The translations under genes and the position numbers were made by a program. The notes under the pieces are model-generated. The model did not search any database. It was not told where the DNA came from and saw only the letters and a list, made by a program, of their open reading frames with translations. A stretch of 6,494 nucleotides of DNA from DASSBG01 sp965651365 (GTDB taxonomy: Bacteria; Pseudomonadota; Gammaproteobacteria; Xanthomonadales; Rhodanobacteraceae), in contig CBFGSA010000143.1 of the NCBI GenBank assembly GCA_965651365.1, forward strand, positions 1 to 6,494. Reading direction: 5' to 3'. Positions 1 through 6,494 of the stretch are shown one piece after another (positions within the stretch are counted from its first letter, which is position 1; each line of letters begins with the position of its first letter).

Positions 1-1077
1 ACCTTCGGCCACCTGTTCCGCGTCACCACCTTCGGCGAAAGCCACGGGCCGGCGATCGGCTGCGTGATTGATGGCTGCCCGCCGGGGCTGGCCGTCGCGG
101 CGGACGACTTCGTGTCCGACTTGAAGCGGCGTGCCACGGGAGCGTCACGGCACACCTCGCAGCGCCACGAGACGGACGCGGTCGAGATTCTTTCCGGGGT
201 CTACGAAGGCCACACCACCGGCACGCCGATTGCGCTGCTGATCCGCAATGTCGATGCGCGTTCGAAGGATTACAGCGAGATCGCGCGCAGCTTTCGCCCC
301 GGTCATGCCGATTACACCTACTGGCACAAGTACGGCGTCCGTGATCCGCGTGGCGGCGGCCGTTCCTCGGCGCGCGAAACCACGATGCGGGTGGCGGCGG
401 CTGTCATCGCCAAGCGCTGGCTGGCCGCGCAACATGACGTAACGGTACGAGCCTGCCTCGATCGGATCGGCGAGCTGGCACCACGCCGGCACGACTGGGC
501 TGCGGTCGAAACCAATCCGTTCTTCTGGCCCGATGCCGGCATGGTCGGCGAGCTGGAAACCTACATGAAGGCGTTGCGCAAGTCCGGTGATTCGGTTGGT
601 GCACGTGTCAGTGCGGTGGCCGAAGGCGTGCCGCCGGGCTGGGGCGAACCGGTGTACGGCAAGCTGGACGCCGAGCTGGCAGCGGCGATGATGTCGATCA
701 ATGCAGTCAAGGGCGTCGAGGTCGGTGCCGGGTTTGAATGCGTGGGCCAGCACGGCAGCGAGCACCGTGACGAGTTGACGCCGGACGGCTTTGCATCCAA
801 CCATGCCGGCGGCATTCTTGGCGGCATTTCCAGTGGTCAGCCGGTGCGGGTGCAGGTGGCGTTCAAGCCGACCTCCAGTATCATGGTGCCAGGGCGCAGC
901 GTGGATCTGGACGGGCAGCCGGTGGAATTGGTCACCAGGGGCCGGCATGATCCGTGCGTCGGCATTCGTGCCACGCCGATCGTTGAAGCCATGCTGGCAC
1001 TGGTCCTGATCGACCAGGCTCTGCGCCATCGTGCCCAGTGCGGCGATGTCGGGTCCAAAAAACCCCGAATCGCCTGA
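1..1077 (+). CDS. aroC: Chorismate synthase, 5'-truncated by the window edge
   Basis: Chorismate synthase carries out the last step of the shikimate pathway in the cytoplasm. It converts 5-enolpyruvylshikimate-3-phosphate to chorismate and needs reduced FMN as cofactor. The frame is open from base 1 to the TGA at 1075-1077, giving 358 visible residues. By comparison with E. coli AroC only about five N-terminal residues, including the start codon, lie outside the window. Family signatures run through it in order: FRVTTFGESHG near the N-terminus, with the conserved catalytic His; RPGHADYTY at about residue 98, with the second key His; RGGGRSSARET, which binds FMN and phosphate; SNHAGGILGGISSGQ; KPTSSI; and GRHDPCVGIR close to the C-terminus. 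Nothing is broken or missing in the visible part. asd follows after 23 bp with its own ribosome binding site, so co-transcription is plausible. The identification is very secure. Confidence 0.97.
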   Translation, partial: TFGHLFRVTTFGESHGPAIGCVIDGCPPGLAVAADDFVSDLKRRATGASRHTSQRHETDAVEILSGVYEGHTTGTPIALLIRNVDARSKDYSEIARSFRPGHADYTYWHKYGVRDPRGGGRSSARETTMRVAAAVIAKRWLAAQHDVTVRACLDRIGELAPRRHDWAAVETNPFFWPDAGMVGELETYMKALRKSGDSVGARVSAVAEGVPPGWGEPVYGKLDAELAAAMMSINAVKGVEVGAGFECVGQHGSEHRDELTPDGFASNHAGGILGGISSGQPVRVQVAFKPTSSIMVPGRSVDLDGQPVELVTRGRHDPCVGIRATPIVEAMLALVLIDQALRHRAQCGDVGSKKPRIA

Positions 1078-1083
1078 ATGTTC

Positions 1084-1089
1084 GAGGAG
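1084..1089 (+). promoter_or_regulatory. Ribosome binding site of asd
   Basis: GAGGAG lies 11 bases before the ATG at 1101, in the short gap after aroC. It supports the 1101 start over an in-frame ATG at 1038, which would lie inside the aroC coding sequence and add 21 residues with no resemblance to the family N-terminus. Confidence 0.7.
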
Positions 1090-1100
1090 CAACAAATTCG

Positions 1101-2147
1101 ATGTCGCAAGACAATGCATTGAGTGTGGTCGTGGTCGGTGCCACGGGCGCGGTGGGGGAAGCACTGCTGGCGATCCTGGCCGAACGCAAGTTTCCGCTTG
1201 GCGAACTGGTGCCCCTGGCCAGCAGCCGCAGCGCCGGCAGTGAAGTCACTTTCGGCAGCAAGTCGCTCAAGATAAAAGACCTGGCGACATTTGATTTCGC
1301 CGGCATCGACATCGCGTTTTTCTCCGCCGGTGGCGCAGTCAGTCGTGAACATGCGCCGCGTGCGGCAGCGGCAGGCGCGGTGGTCATCGACAATACTTCC
1401 GAGTATCGCTACGACGATGACGTGCCGCTGGTGATTCCCGAGGTCAATGCCGAGGCAGCCCGCGAGCGTCCGCGCGGCATCATTGCCAATCCCAACTGTT
1501 CGACCATGCAGATGCTGGTGGCCTTGGCACCGATCCACCGTCGTGCCGGCATCGAGCGGATCAACGTGGCCACCTATCAGTCGGTGTCCGGTGCGGGGCG
1601 CTCGGGCATGGACGAGTTGGGGCGCCAGACCGCAGCCCTGCTCAATTTCCAGGAAGCCAGGGCGGAAAAGTTCAGTCAGCGCATCGCCTTCAACCTGATT
1701 CCGCACATCGATCGTTTCGAGGACAACGGCTACACCCGCGAAGAAATGAAGATGGTGTGGGAGACGCGCAAGATACTCGGCGACGAGTCGATCCAGGTGA
1801 ACCCGACCGCGGTCCGCGTGCCGGTGTTCTACGGTCACGCCGAGGCGGTGCACATCGAAACGCGCGACAAGCTGGGCGCCGACGAGGCGCGCAAGCTGCT
1901 GCAGCAGGCCGAGGGTGTCGAGGTTCTGGATCGGCGCGAGGATGGCGGCTATCCGTCGCCGGCCGTGCATGCGGCTGGCACCGACCCGGTCTACGTGGGC
2001 CGGATACGGGATGACATCAGTCATCCGCGTGGCCTGGACCTGTGGATCGTGGCCGACAACATCCGCAAGGGTGCGGCGTTGAATGCGGTGCAAATCGGGG
2101 AATGGCTGGTGGTGCATGACCCCGCTTTCAGGCGGAATTCGGGGTGA
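1101..2147 (+). CDS. asd: Aspartate-semialdehyde dehydrogenase
   Basis: This NADPH-dependent cytoplasmic enzyme reduces beta-aspartyl phosphate to aspartate-4-semialdehyde, the branch point to lysine/diaminopimelate, threonine, methionine and isoleucine. The product has 348 residues. The nucleotide-binding loop GATGAVG is at residues 13-19, directly after a hydrophobic beta strand. The catalytic Cys is Cys133 in NPNCST. The substrate-binding Arg and acid/base His are in RVPVFYGH, at about Arg239 and His246. The length and the QSVSGAGRSG segment fit the shorter Asd subclass of roughly 340 residues rather than the longer E. coli type. The related USG-1 proteins, which often sit beside fimV/truA, are reported to be degenerate; here the catalytic residues are intact, so I call it an active Asd. 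It starts 23 bp after aroC and ends 106 bp before fimV. I see no convincing intrinsic terminator after it. Confidence 0.93.
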   Translation: MSQDNALSVVVVGATGAVGEALLAILAERKFPLGELVPLASSRSAGSEVTFGSKSLKIKDLATFDFAGIDIAFFSAGGAVSREHAPRAAAAGAVVIDNTSEYRYDDDVPLVIPEVNAEAARERPRGIIANPNCSTMQMLVALAPIHRRAGIERINVATYQSVSGAGRSGMDELGRQTAALLNFQEARAEKFSQRIAFNLIPHIDRFEDNGYTREEMKMVWETRKILGDESIQVNPTAVRVPVFYGHAEAVHIETRDKLGADEARKLLQQAEGVEVLDRREDGGYPSPAVHAAGTDPVYVGRIRDDISHPRGLDLWIVADNIRKGAALNAVQIGEWLVVHDPAFRRNSG

Positions 2148-2185
2148 TCGCATGAAATTGTTTGTGTAATATGGACTTGGCTTTG

Positions 2186-2194
2186 TGTTATAAG
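2186..2194 (+). promoter_or_regulatory. Candidate extended -10 promoter for fimV
   Basis: TGTTATAAG matches the extended -10 pattern TG-N-TATAAT with one mismatch, and lies in the only AT-enriched stretch of the window (about 2151-2200). No good -35 box lies 16-18 bases upstream: TTGTTT at 2158-2163 is too far and TTGGCT at 2177-2182 too close. Extended -10 promoters can work with a weak -35. The predicted transcript would begin near 2200-2202, about 50 bases before the fimV ATG. This is inferred from the motif only. Confidence 0.42.
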
Positions 2195-2207
2195 GCTGTT
2201 TCTAGGG

Positions 2208-2236
2208 CATCCGTGTGCGGGTGCCGTCAACGGATG
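2208..2236 (+). promoter_or_regulatory. Stem-loop in the presumed fimV 5' leader
   Basis: CATCCGT (2208-2214) and ACGGATG (2230-2236) form a perfect 7-bp inverted repeat. Inside it, CGG (2218-2220) and CCG (2224-2226) can add three pairs across a symmetric 3x3 internal loop. If transcription starts near 2200, this hairpin would be almost at the mRNA 5' end. It ends five bases before the GGGGA ribosome binding site. No U-run follows, so it does not look like a terminator. A role in mRNA stability or translation control is inference only. Confidence 0.4.
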
Positions 2237-2241
2237 TACGT

Positions 2242-2246
2242 GGGGA
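2242..2246 (+). promoter_or_regulatory. Ribosome binding site of fimV
   Basis: GGGGA is placed seven bases before the ATG at 2254. It decides the start: an in-frame GTG at 2215 would put 13 polar and charged residues in front of a textbook signal peptide and has no SD-like sequence at proper spacing. Confidence 0.65.
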
Positions 2247-2253
2247 ATCAACC

Positions 2254-4740
2254 ATGAAGGCTCGCAAGAAACTGGCAGTGACTCTGGCTTTGTTGCTCAT
2301 GACCAGCGGCAGCGCGTTTGCGCTCGGCCTGGGGCAGATCAAGGTCAAGTCGGCGCTTGATCAACCGTTGCAGGCGGTGATTCCGGTGGTTTCGGCGACG
2401 CCGGCCGAATTGCGCGGCCTCAAGGTCACGCTGGCTTCCAGTGAAGATTTCCAGCGTGCCGGCATCAGCCGCGAACGCATCCAGACCCCGCTGGATTTCA
2501 AGGTCGAGAAGCGCGACGGCCAGACCGTGATCGTGGTCAGTTCCAAGCAGCCGATCAATGATCCGGCGCTGGATCTGCTGCTGGAGCTGAACTGGTCCAA
2601 CGGCAAGCTGCTGCGCGAGTTCTCGATTCTGCTCGATCCGGTCGGCATGCCCGCCGCCCGCGCTACCGCGGCGCCCGCCGTGACCGCCGCAGCGACGGAA
2701 AAGAAGCCGGCCGCGACGCGCCCGACCCGCAGGTCGGCTGCGGCTGCACCAACGGCAAGGACGGCCACGACGGCCAGCGCCGCCCCCCGCACCTCGCCGG
2801 ATATCGAGGCCGGCAGCAGCTACACGGTGCGCTCCGGTGACAATGTCTGGTCGATCGCCCAGCGCAGCACGCGCAGCGCCGGCGAAATCAATCGCATGAT
2901 GGTGGCGATCCAGAACGCCAACCCGGATGCGTTCTACAAGGACAACATCAATGCGCTGAAAAAGGGCGCCGTGCTGCGCATTCCGGAACGCTCGGCGATG
3001 GCCCAAGTCAGTGCCGGCGAGGCCCGTGACGAGGTGCGCCGTCAGAACCAGGTCTGGAGCAACCCCGGTGCGGCCAGCCCGAGCATGATGGCCGGTACCA
3101 GCCCCGGCTCGAACACCGCTCCACGCACGGGCAGCACCGCGTCCGGCAGCCGGCTTGAACTGGTCCCGCCGAAGAGCGGTACATCAAGCGGTACCGGTCG
3201 CAGTGGTGTGGCCGGCGGCAGCGGCGACGCGGCCGTGGCTGGTCTCAAGCAGGACCTGGCCCGCGCCAAGGAGGCCCTGGCCAGCGAAAAGCAGCGCAGC
3301 GGCGACATGGCCGCCCGGGTCAAGGATCTGGAAGGCATCCGAGACAACAACAAGCGCTTGCTGAAACTGAAGGACGCGCGGATTGCCGAGTTGCAAGCTG
3401 CGCTGGACAAGGCCAATTCGGCCAAGCCCGCTGCAGCAGGCACGGCACCCGCGCTGCAAAAGGACATTTTTGCCCCGGCTGAAGCGGGCAGCGCGGCGAC
3501 CGCCGCCGTACCGGGCACGGCTGGCGCGGCTGAGGCGAGCTCGGTTGCCGAAACGGCGGAGCTTGCAAGTGCAGCAACGGCACCGGCACCAGCGGGCAGT
3601 GTGGCCATGGCGCCTGCCGACACCGCGTCCGCAGCTCCGGCCGCCAGTACCGAAATGGCCGCCGATGCTGCCGTACCGGCTGCAACGGTGCAAAGCCCGG
3701 CGACGGAGCCGGAAAGCAAGCCACAGCAGGTGGCCCCCGCGCCTGTGACGGTCAGCGAGCCGTGGTACATGCAGACCTGGGCCTGGATTGTTGGTGGCCT
3801 GATCATTCTTGGCCTGCTGCTGCTTGCCTTGGTCAAGCGTCGTGGCGGCGCTGGTGACACACGCAGCGACCGTCTGTCCGATGCCCTTGCCAGCGGGGAT
3901 GGCGAGCTTGGCCATGAGGATCTGGGCGAAGACAGCGAAGATGAATATGCCTTGCTCGAAGAAATCGAGCAGCACCCGGAGGAACTTTCCTTGCATCTGG
4001 AACTTGCCAGCTTGTATTACGCCCATCGTAACGAGGCCAAGTTCGAAGGTGCCGCCGAGGCCATGTACGCCCAGGTGGATGACCCCTCGCAGCCGGAGTG
4101 GCAACAGGTACGCGCCATGGGCGAGGAACTGTGCCCCGACCATCCGCTGTTTGCCGAGTTGCACACCGATGGCGGTGCCGTGGAAACCGGCGAGTCCGAG
4201 CTCGCCGACCTGGTTGGCGAACACGAGGACAGCCATGTCGATGACGCCGACAAGGGCCAGTCGGCCAGTGGCTACAACTTCGACTTCGATCTGACGCCGG
4301 CTGGCGGTGGCTCGGGTCAGGCGTCGCCGGATACTGCAGAAGAGGACGAGGATCTGCTGAGCTTGAGCTCGCTGGCCGGTGTCGGCCCGGACGAGGAGGC
4401 GGATGAGTCGTCGCGGGACGAAGAGTTCGATACCGACACTGCTCTGGGTGCGGCCGATCTGGATGATTCGGCGCGCGATGATTACCAGGCGGATGAACCG
4501 GCAGCGCCTGCAGACGACACGCCCGTGGCCGAACACGCTCCAGAGGACGAGGCGCCCGCGGACGATGCGGCCGAACAGGAGTTCAGCAGCGATCCGGTCG
4601 ACACCAAGCTGGATCTGGCACGCGCCTACCAGGACATGGGCGACGAGGAAGGCGCACGCGCCATGCTCGAGGAAGTCCTGCAGGAGGGCAGCACTGCTCA
4701 GAAAGACGCGGCGCAGAAACTGCTGGACGATCTGGGCTGA
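2254..4740 (+). CDS. fimV: FimV-family LysM hub protein of type IV pili
   Basis: FimV proteins bind peptidoglycan and help assemble the type IV pilus secretin. Their cytoplasmic TPR part acts in polar localisation and cAMP-linked twitching in Pseudomonas. The product has 828 residues, slightly shorter than P. aeruginosa FimV. Layout: signal peptide 1-23 (MKARKK, hydrophobic core, AFA cleavage site); FimV N-terminal domain about 24-129, starting LGLGQIKVKSALDQPL; Ala/Thr/Pro linker about 130-187; LysM about 188-244 (YTVRSGDNVWSIA, ending LRIP); Gly/Ser linker; coiled coil about 330-391; Ala/Pro-rich linker to about 503; membrane segment about 509-527, followed by KRR; TPR-like helices about 560-637; a strongly Asp/Glu-rich stretch about 640-779; and the conserved C-terminal FimV helical domain about 780-828 (DTKLDLARAYQDMGD). 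The KRR after the membrane segment fits a cytoplasmic C-terminus. It probably has its own promoter, and lies 56 bp before truA. Confidence 0.93.
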   Translation: MKARKKLAVTLALLLMTSGSAFALGLGQIKVKSALDQPLQAVIPVVSATPAELRGLKVTLASSEDFQRAGISRERIQTPLDFKVEKRDGQTVIVVSSKQPINDPALDLLLELNWSNGKLLREFSILLDPVGMPAARATAAPAVTAAATEKKPAATRPTRRSAAAAPTARTATTASAAPRTSPDIEAGSSYTVRSGDNVWSIAQRSTRSAGEINRMMVAIQNANPDAFYKDNINALKKGAVLRIPERSAMAQVSAGEARDEVRRQNQVWSNPGAASPSMMAGTSPGSNTAPRTGSTASGSRLELVPPKSGTSSGTGRSGVAGGSGDAAVAGLKQDLARAKEALASEKQRSGDMAARVKDLEGIRDNNKRLLKLKDARIAELQAALDKANSAKPAAAGTAPALQKDIFAPAEAGSAATAAVPGTAGAAEASSVAETAELASAATAPAPAGSVAMAPADTASAAPAASTEMAADAAVPAATVQSPATEPESKPQQVAPAPVTVSEPWYMQTWAWIVGGLIILGLLLLALVKRRGGAGDTRSDRLSDALASGDGELGHEDLGEDSEDEYALLEEIEQHPEELSLHLELASLYYAHRNEAKFEGAAEAMYAQVDDPSQPEWQQVRAMGEELCPDHPLFAELHTDGGAVETGESELADLVGEHEDSHVDDADKGQSASGYNFDFDLTPAGGGSGQASPDTAEEDEDLLSLSSLAGVGPDEEADESSRDEEFDTDTALGAADLDDSARDDYQADEPAAPADDTPVAEHAPEDEAPADDAAEQEFSSDPVDTKLDLARAYQDMGDEEGARAMLEEVLQEGSTAQKDAAQKLLDDLG

Positions 4741-4747
4741 GTTTCGC

Positions 4748-4775
4748 CTGCGGGCCAGGAAGCCCTGGCCCGCGG
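4748..4775 (+). terminator. GC-rich hairpin between fimV and truA, possible terminator
   Basis: A perfect 10-bp stem, GCGGGCCAGG (4750-4759) with CCTGGCCCGC (4764-4773), closes an AAGC loop. A G-U pair and one further C-G pair extend it to 4748-4775. It starts seven bases after the fimV stop. Only a poor T-rich stretch follows (up to GTTTG at 4791-4795), so it is not a clean intrinsic terminator. It may instead protect the fimV mRNA 3' end, attenuate read-through, or belong to a dispersed repeat family. The stem is directly visible; the terminator label is a guess. Confidence 0.4.
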
Positions 4776-4796
4776 CGCGAGCTTGCGTCTGTTTGA

Positions 4797-5564
4797 ATGC
4801 GCATCGCCATCGGGATCGAATACGACGGCACCGACTTTTGTGGTTGGCAGCGGTTGAGCCACGCGCCCAGCGTGCAGCAGGCGGTGGAGCAGGCGCTGTC
4901 GAAGGTGGCCAATCATCCGCTCGACGTGCATTGCGCCGGTCGCACTGACGCGGGCGTGCACGCGCGCTGCCAGGTGGCGCATTTTGATACCGATGCCGAG
5001 CGCAGCCTGCGCGGCTGGGTGCTTGGTGCGTGTTCCAATTTGCCGCAGAGCATCGCGGTGACATGGGCGCAGCCCGTGGCCGAAGACTTCCATGCCCGGC
5101 ATGTGGCGCGGGCGCGGCGTTACCGTTACACCATCCTCAACCGTGCCATCCGGCCCGCACTGGATGCGCGCTATGTGACCTGGCACCGCGCCCCGCTTGA
5201 TGCCGGCCGCATGCACGTAGCGGCGCAGGCGCTGCTTGGCGAGCATGATTTTTCCGCGTTCCGGGCCGTGGCCTGCCAGGCACCGCACGCGCGCCGCAAC
5301 GTACACGAAGTACAGGTACAGCGCGACGGGGACCGCGTCGTGGTCGAGATCCAGGCCAATGCCTTCCTGCATCACATGGTGCGCAATATCGTCGGTTCGC
5401 TGCTGCTGGTGGGTGAGGGCGACCAGCCGGTGGCATGGCTGGCCGAATTGCTGGCCGGTCAGGATCGAACCGTGGCCGGGCCGACCGCGCCATCCAGTGG
5501 CCTGTGCTTCATCGGCCCGCGCTATCCGCGCCAGTGGGGCCTGCCGGACGAGGTGACGCTATGA
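4797..5564 (+). CDS. truA: tRNA pseudouridine(38-40) synthase
   Basis: TruA isomerises uridines 38, 39 and 40 in the anticodon arm of many tRNAs to pseudouridine, and acts as a cytoplasmic dimer. The product has 255 residues, close to the family norm. The N-terminus IGIEYDGTDFCGWQ is the family start. The catalytic Asp is Asp51 in GRTDAGVHA. Downstream are ARRYRYTILNR, the FSAFRA segment, and FLHHMVRNIVGSLL, which are conserved core and RNA-binding regions; the C-terminus carries the usual GLCFIGPRYP-type end. The start is fixed: an in-frame TGA at 4794-4796 directly precedes the ATG, yet no Shine-Dalgarno sequence is evident. Its last codon overlaps the trpF start as ATGA, indicating an operon with trpF and trpB. 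The link to fimV upstream is uncertain because of the hairpin in the gap. Confidence 0.96.
   Translation: MRIAIGIEYDGTDFCGWQRLSHAPSVQQAVEQALSKVANHPLDVHCAGRTDAGVHARCQVAHFDTDAERSLRGWVLGACSNLPQSIAVTWAQPVAEDFHARHVARARRYRYTILNRAIRPALDARYVTWHRAPLDAGRMHVAAQALLGEHDFSAFRAVACQAPHARRNVHEVQVQRDGDRVVVEIQANAFLHHMVRNIVGSLLLVGEGDQPVAWLAELLAGQDRTVAGPTAPSSGLCFIGPRYPRQWGLPDEVTL
5550..5556 (+). promoter_or_regulatory. Strong Shine-Dalgarno of trpF inside truA
   Basis: GAGGTGA, a seven-base match to the 16S rRNA anti-SD, ends four bases before the trpF ATG at 5561 and lies within the last codons of truA. It confirms 5561 as the trpF start over in-frame upstream starts such as 5435 that lie inside truA. Confidence 0.7.
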
Positions 5565-6204
5565 GTCCGTTCCGGATCAAGTGCTGCGGCATCACCCGCG
5601 TCGAGGACGCGCTGACCGCGGTGGAACTGGGCTTTGATGCCATTGGCCTGGTATTCGCCAGGCGCAGCAAGCGCCTGCTGGACATGCACCAGGCGCGTGC
5701 CATCCGCGCCGCCTTGCCCGCTGGAATTGTCGCGGTATGCCTGTTCATGGACAACGCTGCCGCCGAGGTGCGCGATGTGATCGACGCGGTACAGCCGGAC
5801 ATCGCGCAATTCCATGGTCAGGAGTCCGACATCTGGTGCGGACAGTTCGATTGCCGCTACATCAAGGCCGTTGCCATGGGCGAGGGCAGGGCGGCGCTGC
5901 CCGAACTGGGTCGCTATCCCGGCGCCGAAGCGCTGCTGCTCGACGGCAACGCGCGTGGCGAGGTGGGTGGGCGCGGCGAGCGTTTTGACTGGTCGCTGGT
6001 GGCGGACAATATCGGCCAGCCCTGGATTCTGGCGGGCGGACTGGATCCCGACAACGTGACCGAAGCCATACGCCTGACACGGCCCTGGGGCGTGGATGTG
6101 TCCAGTGGCGTGGAGTCCTCGCCCGGGCGCAAGGATGCGGCTAGAATGCGGAGCTTTGTCGCGGCCGTGCGCAGCGTCGCGGCCGACTATCTCACGAGCA
6201 CTCC

Positions 6205-6208
<4 letters not shown>
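5561..6208 (+). CDS. trpF: Phosphoribosylanthranilate isomerase
   Basis: TrpF catalyses the Amadori rearrangement of N-(5'-phosphoribosyl)anthranilate to CdRP, the third step from chorismate to tryptophan. The product is a stand-alone single-domain (beta/alpha)8 barrel of 215 residues, not the TrpC-TrpF fusion of E. coli. KCCGIT near the N-terminus carries the general-base Cys (Cys9). The general-acid Asp is about Asp128 in LLLDGNARG, followed by the Gly-rich loop and FDW. Further family blocks are DIAQFHGQE, LAGGLDPDNV and VDVSSGVES, which form the substrate and phosphate sites. The usual SPR after strand 2 reads SKR here, a mild deviation. The start shares ATGA with the truA stop, and the stop shares ATGA with the trpB start. 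The last 70 bases hold a TAGAAT box over an AGA codon. Confidence 0.96.
6142..6147 (+). promoter_or_regulatory. Possible internal -10 box for trpB
   Basis: TAGAAT lies inside the end of trpF, 57 bases before the trpB ATG, and differs from TATAAT at one position. It overlaps an AGA arginine codon; reading the genes in frame I found no other AGA, Arg being written mostly CGC or CGT. No recognisable -35 lies 16-18 bases upstream, and no TG extends it, so the case rests on the box and the odd codon. Confidence 0.27.

Positions 6209-6494
<286 letters not shown>

Noticed and set aside
145..1164. A 339-codon open frame on the minus strand opposite aroC
   Set aside because: No family motif and no independent start signal; the + strand carries an unmistakable chorismate synthase.
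2122..2135. Short inverted repeat CCGC/GCGG at the end of asd as a terminator
   Set aside because: The stem is only 4 bp with a 6-base loop, lies inside the coding sequence, and no T-run follows.
837..2153. A 438-codon open frame on the minus strand opposite aroC and asd
   Set aside because: It has the same shadow character: compositionally biased, without a recognisable domain, and fully opposite two well-supported enzymes.
2152..2169. Five-codon ATG-TAA mini-ORF between asd and fimV
   Set aside because: It lies upstream of the predicted transcription start, has no SD, and is expected by chance in an AT-rich stretch.
2215..2253. GTG start giving fimV 13 extra residues
   Set aside because: The extension would precede a complete signal peptide, overlaps the leader hairpin, and lacks an SD, whereas ATG 2254 has GGGGA at good spacing.
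3175..3194. Direct repeat AGCGGTAC, two copies 12 bases apart in fimV
   Set aside because: Too short to mean more than reuse of Ser-Gly-Thr codons in a Gly/Ser linker.
3184..5064. A 626-codon open frame on the minus strand across fimV and truA
   Set aside because: Its translation is rich in Arg, Ala, Gly and His with no domain I recognise. It lies antisense to two clear genes and spans their junction. Such shadow frames are expected opposite GC-rich coding sequence.
5645..5674. TrpF reads SKR where SPR is usual, suggesting a damaged site
   Set aside because: The catalytic Cys and Asp, the phosphate-site blocks and the full length are all intact, so this looks like lineage variation rather than decay.

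Overview
The window is GC-rich and densely coding, with every supported gene on the + strand. Its order is aroC (5' end cut off) - asd - fimV - truA - trpF - trpB (3' end cut off). The protein sequences and this order point to a gammaproteobacterium, most likely of the Xanthomonadaceae/Rhodanobacteraceae (Lysobacterales). Pseudomonads also carry an asd/usg-fimV-truA-trpF block, but as I recall it is followed there by accD rather than trpB. The taxonomic call is inferred from synteny and base composition, not from a search.

Region by region: 1-1077 is chorismate synthase, lacking only about the first five codons. It is followed after 23 bp by aspartate-semialdehyde dehydrogenase (1101-2147). 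A 106-bp gap (2148-2253) is the only clearly AT-enriched stretch. It holds an extended -10 promoter candidate, a stem-loop in the presumed fimV leader, and the fimV ribosome binding site. fimV (2254-4740) encodes an 828-residue inner-membrane, peptidoglycan-binding hub protein of type IV pili. A 56-bp gap (4741-4796) contains a strong GC-rich hairpin. Then come truA, trpF and trpB, joined by two consecutive ATGA stop/start overlaps, which indicates one translationally coupled transcript.

Functionally, aroC makes chorismate, and trpF and trpB use chorismate-derived intermediates for tryptophan. asd feeds lysine, threonine, methionine and diaminopimelate synthesis. TruA modifies tRNA anticodon arms, and FimV supports twitching motility and polar organisation. 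This is core housekeeping sequence. I found no mobile element, CRISPR array, RNA gene, toxin or defence system, and no evidence of an undescribed system. The points worth a second look are regulatory: the fimV leader hairpin, the fimV-truA hairpin next to an SD-less truA start, and a TAGAAT box laid over a rare AGA codon just before trpB.
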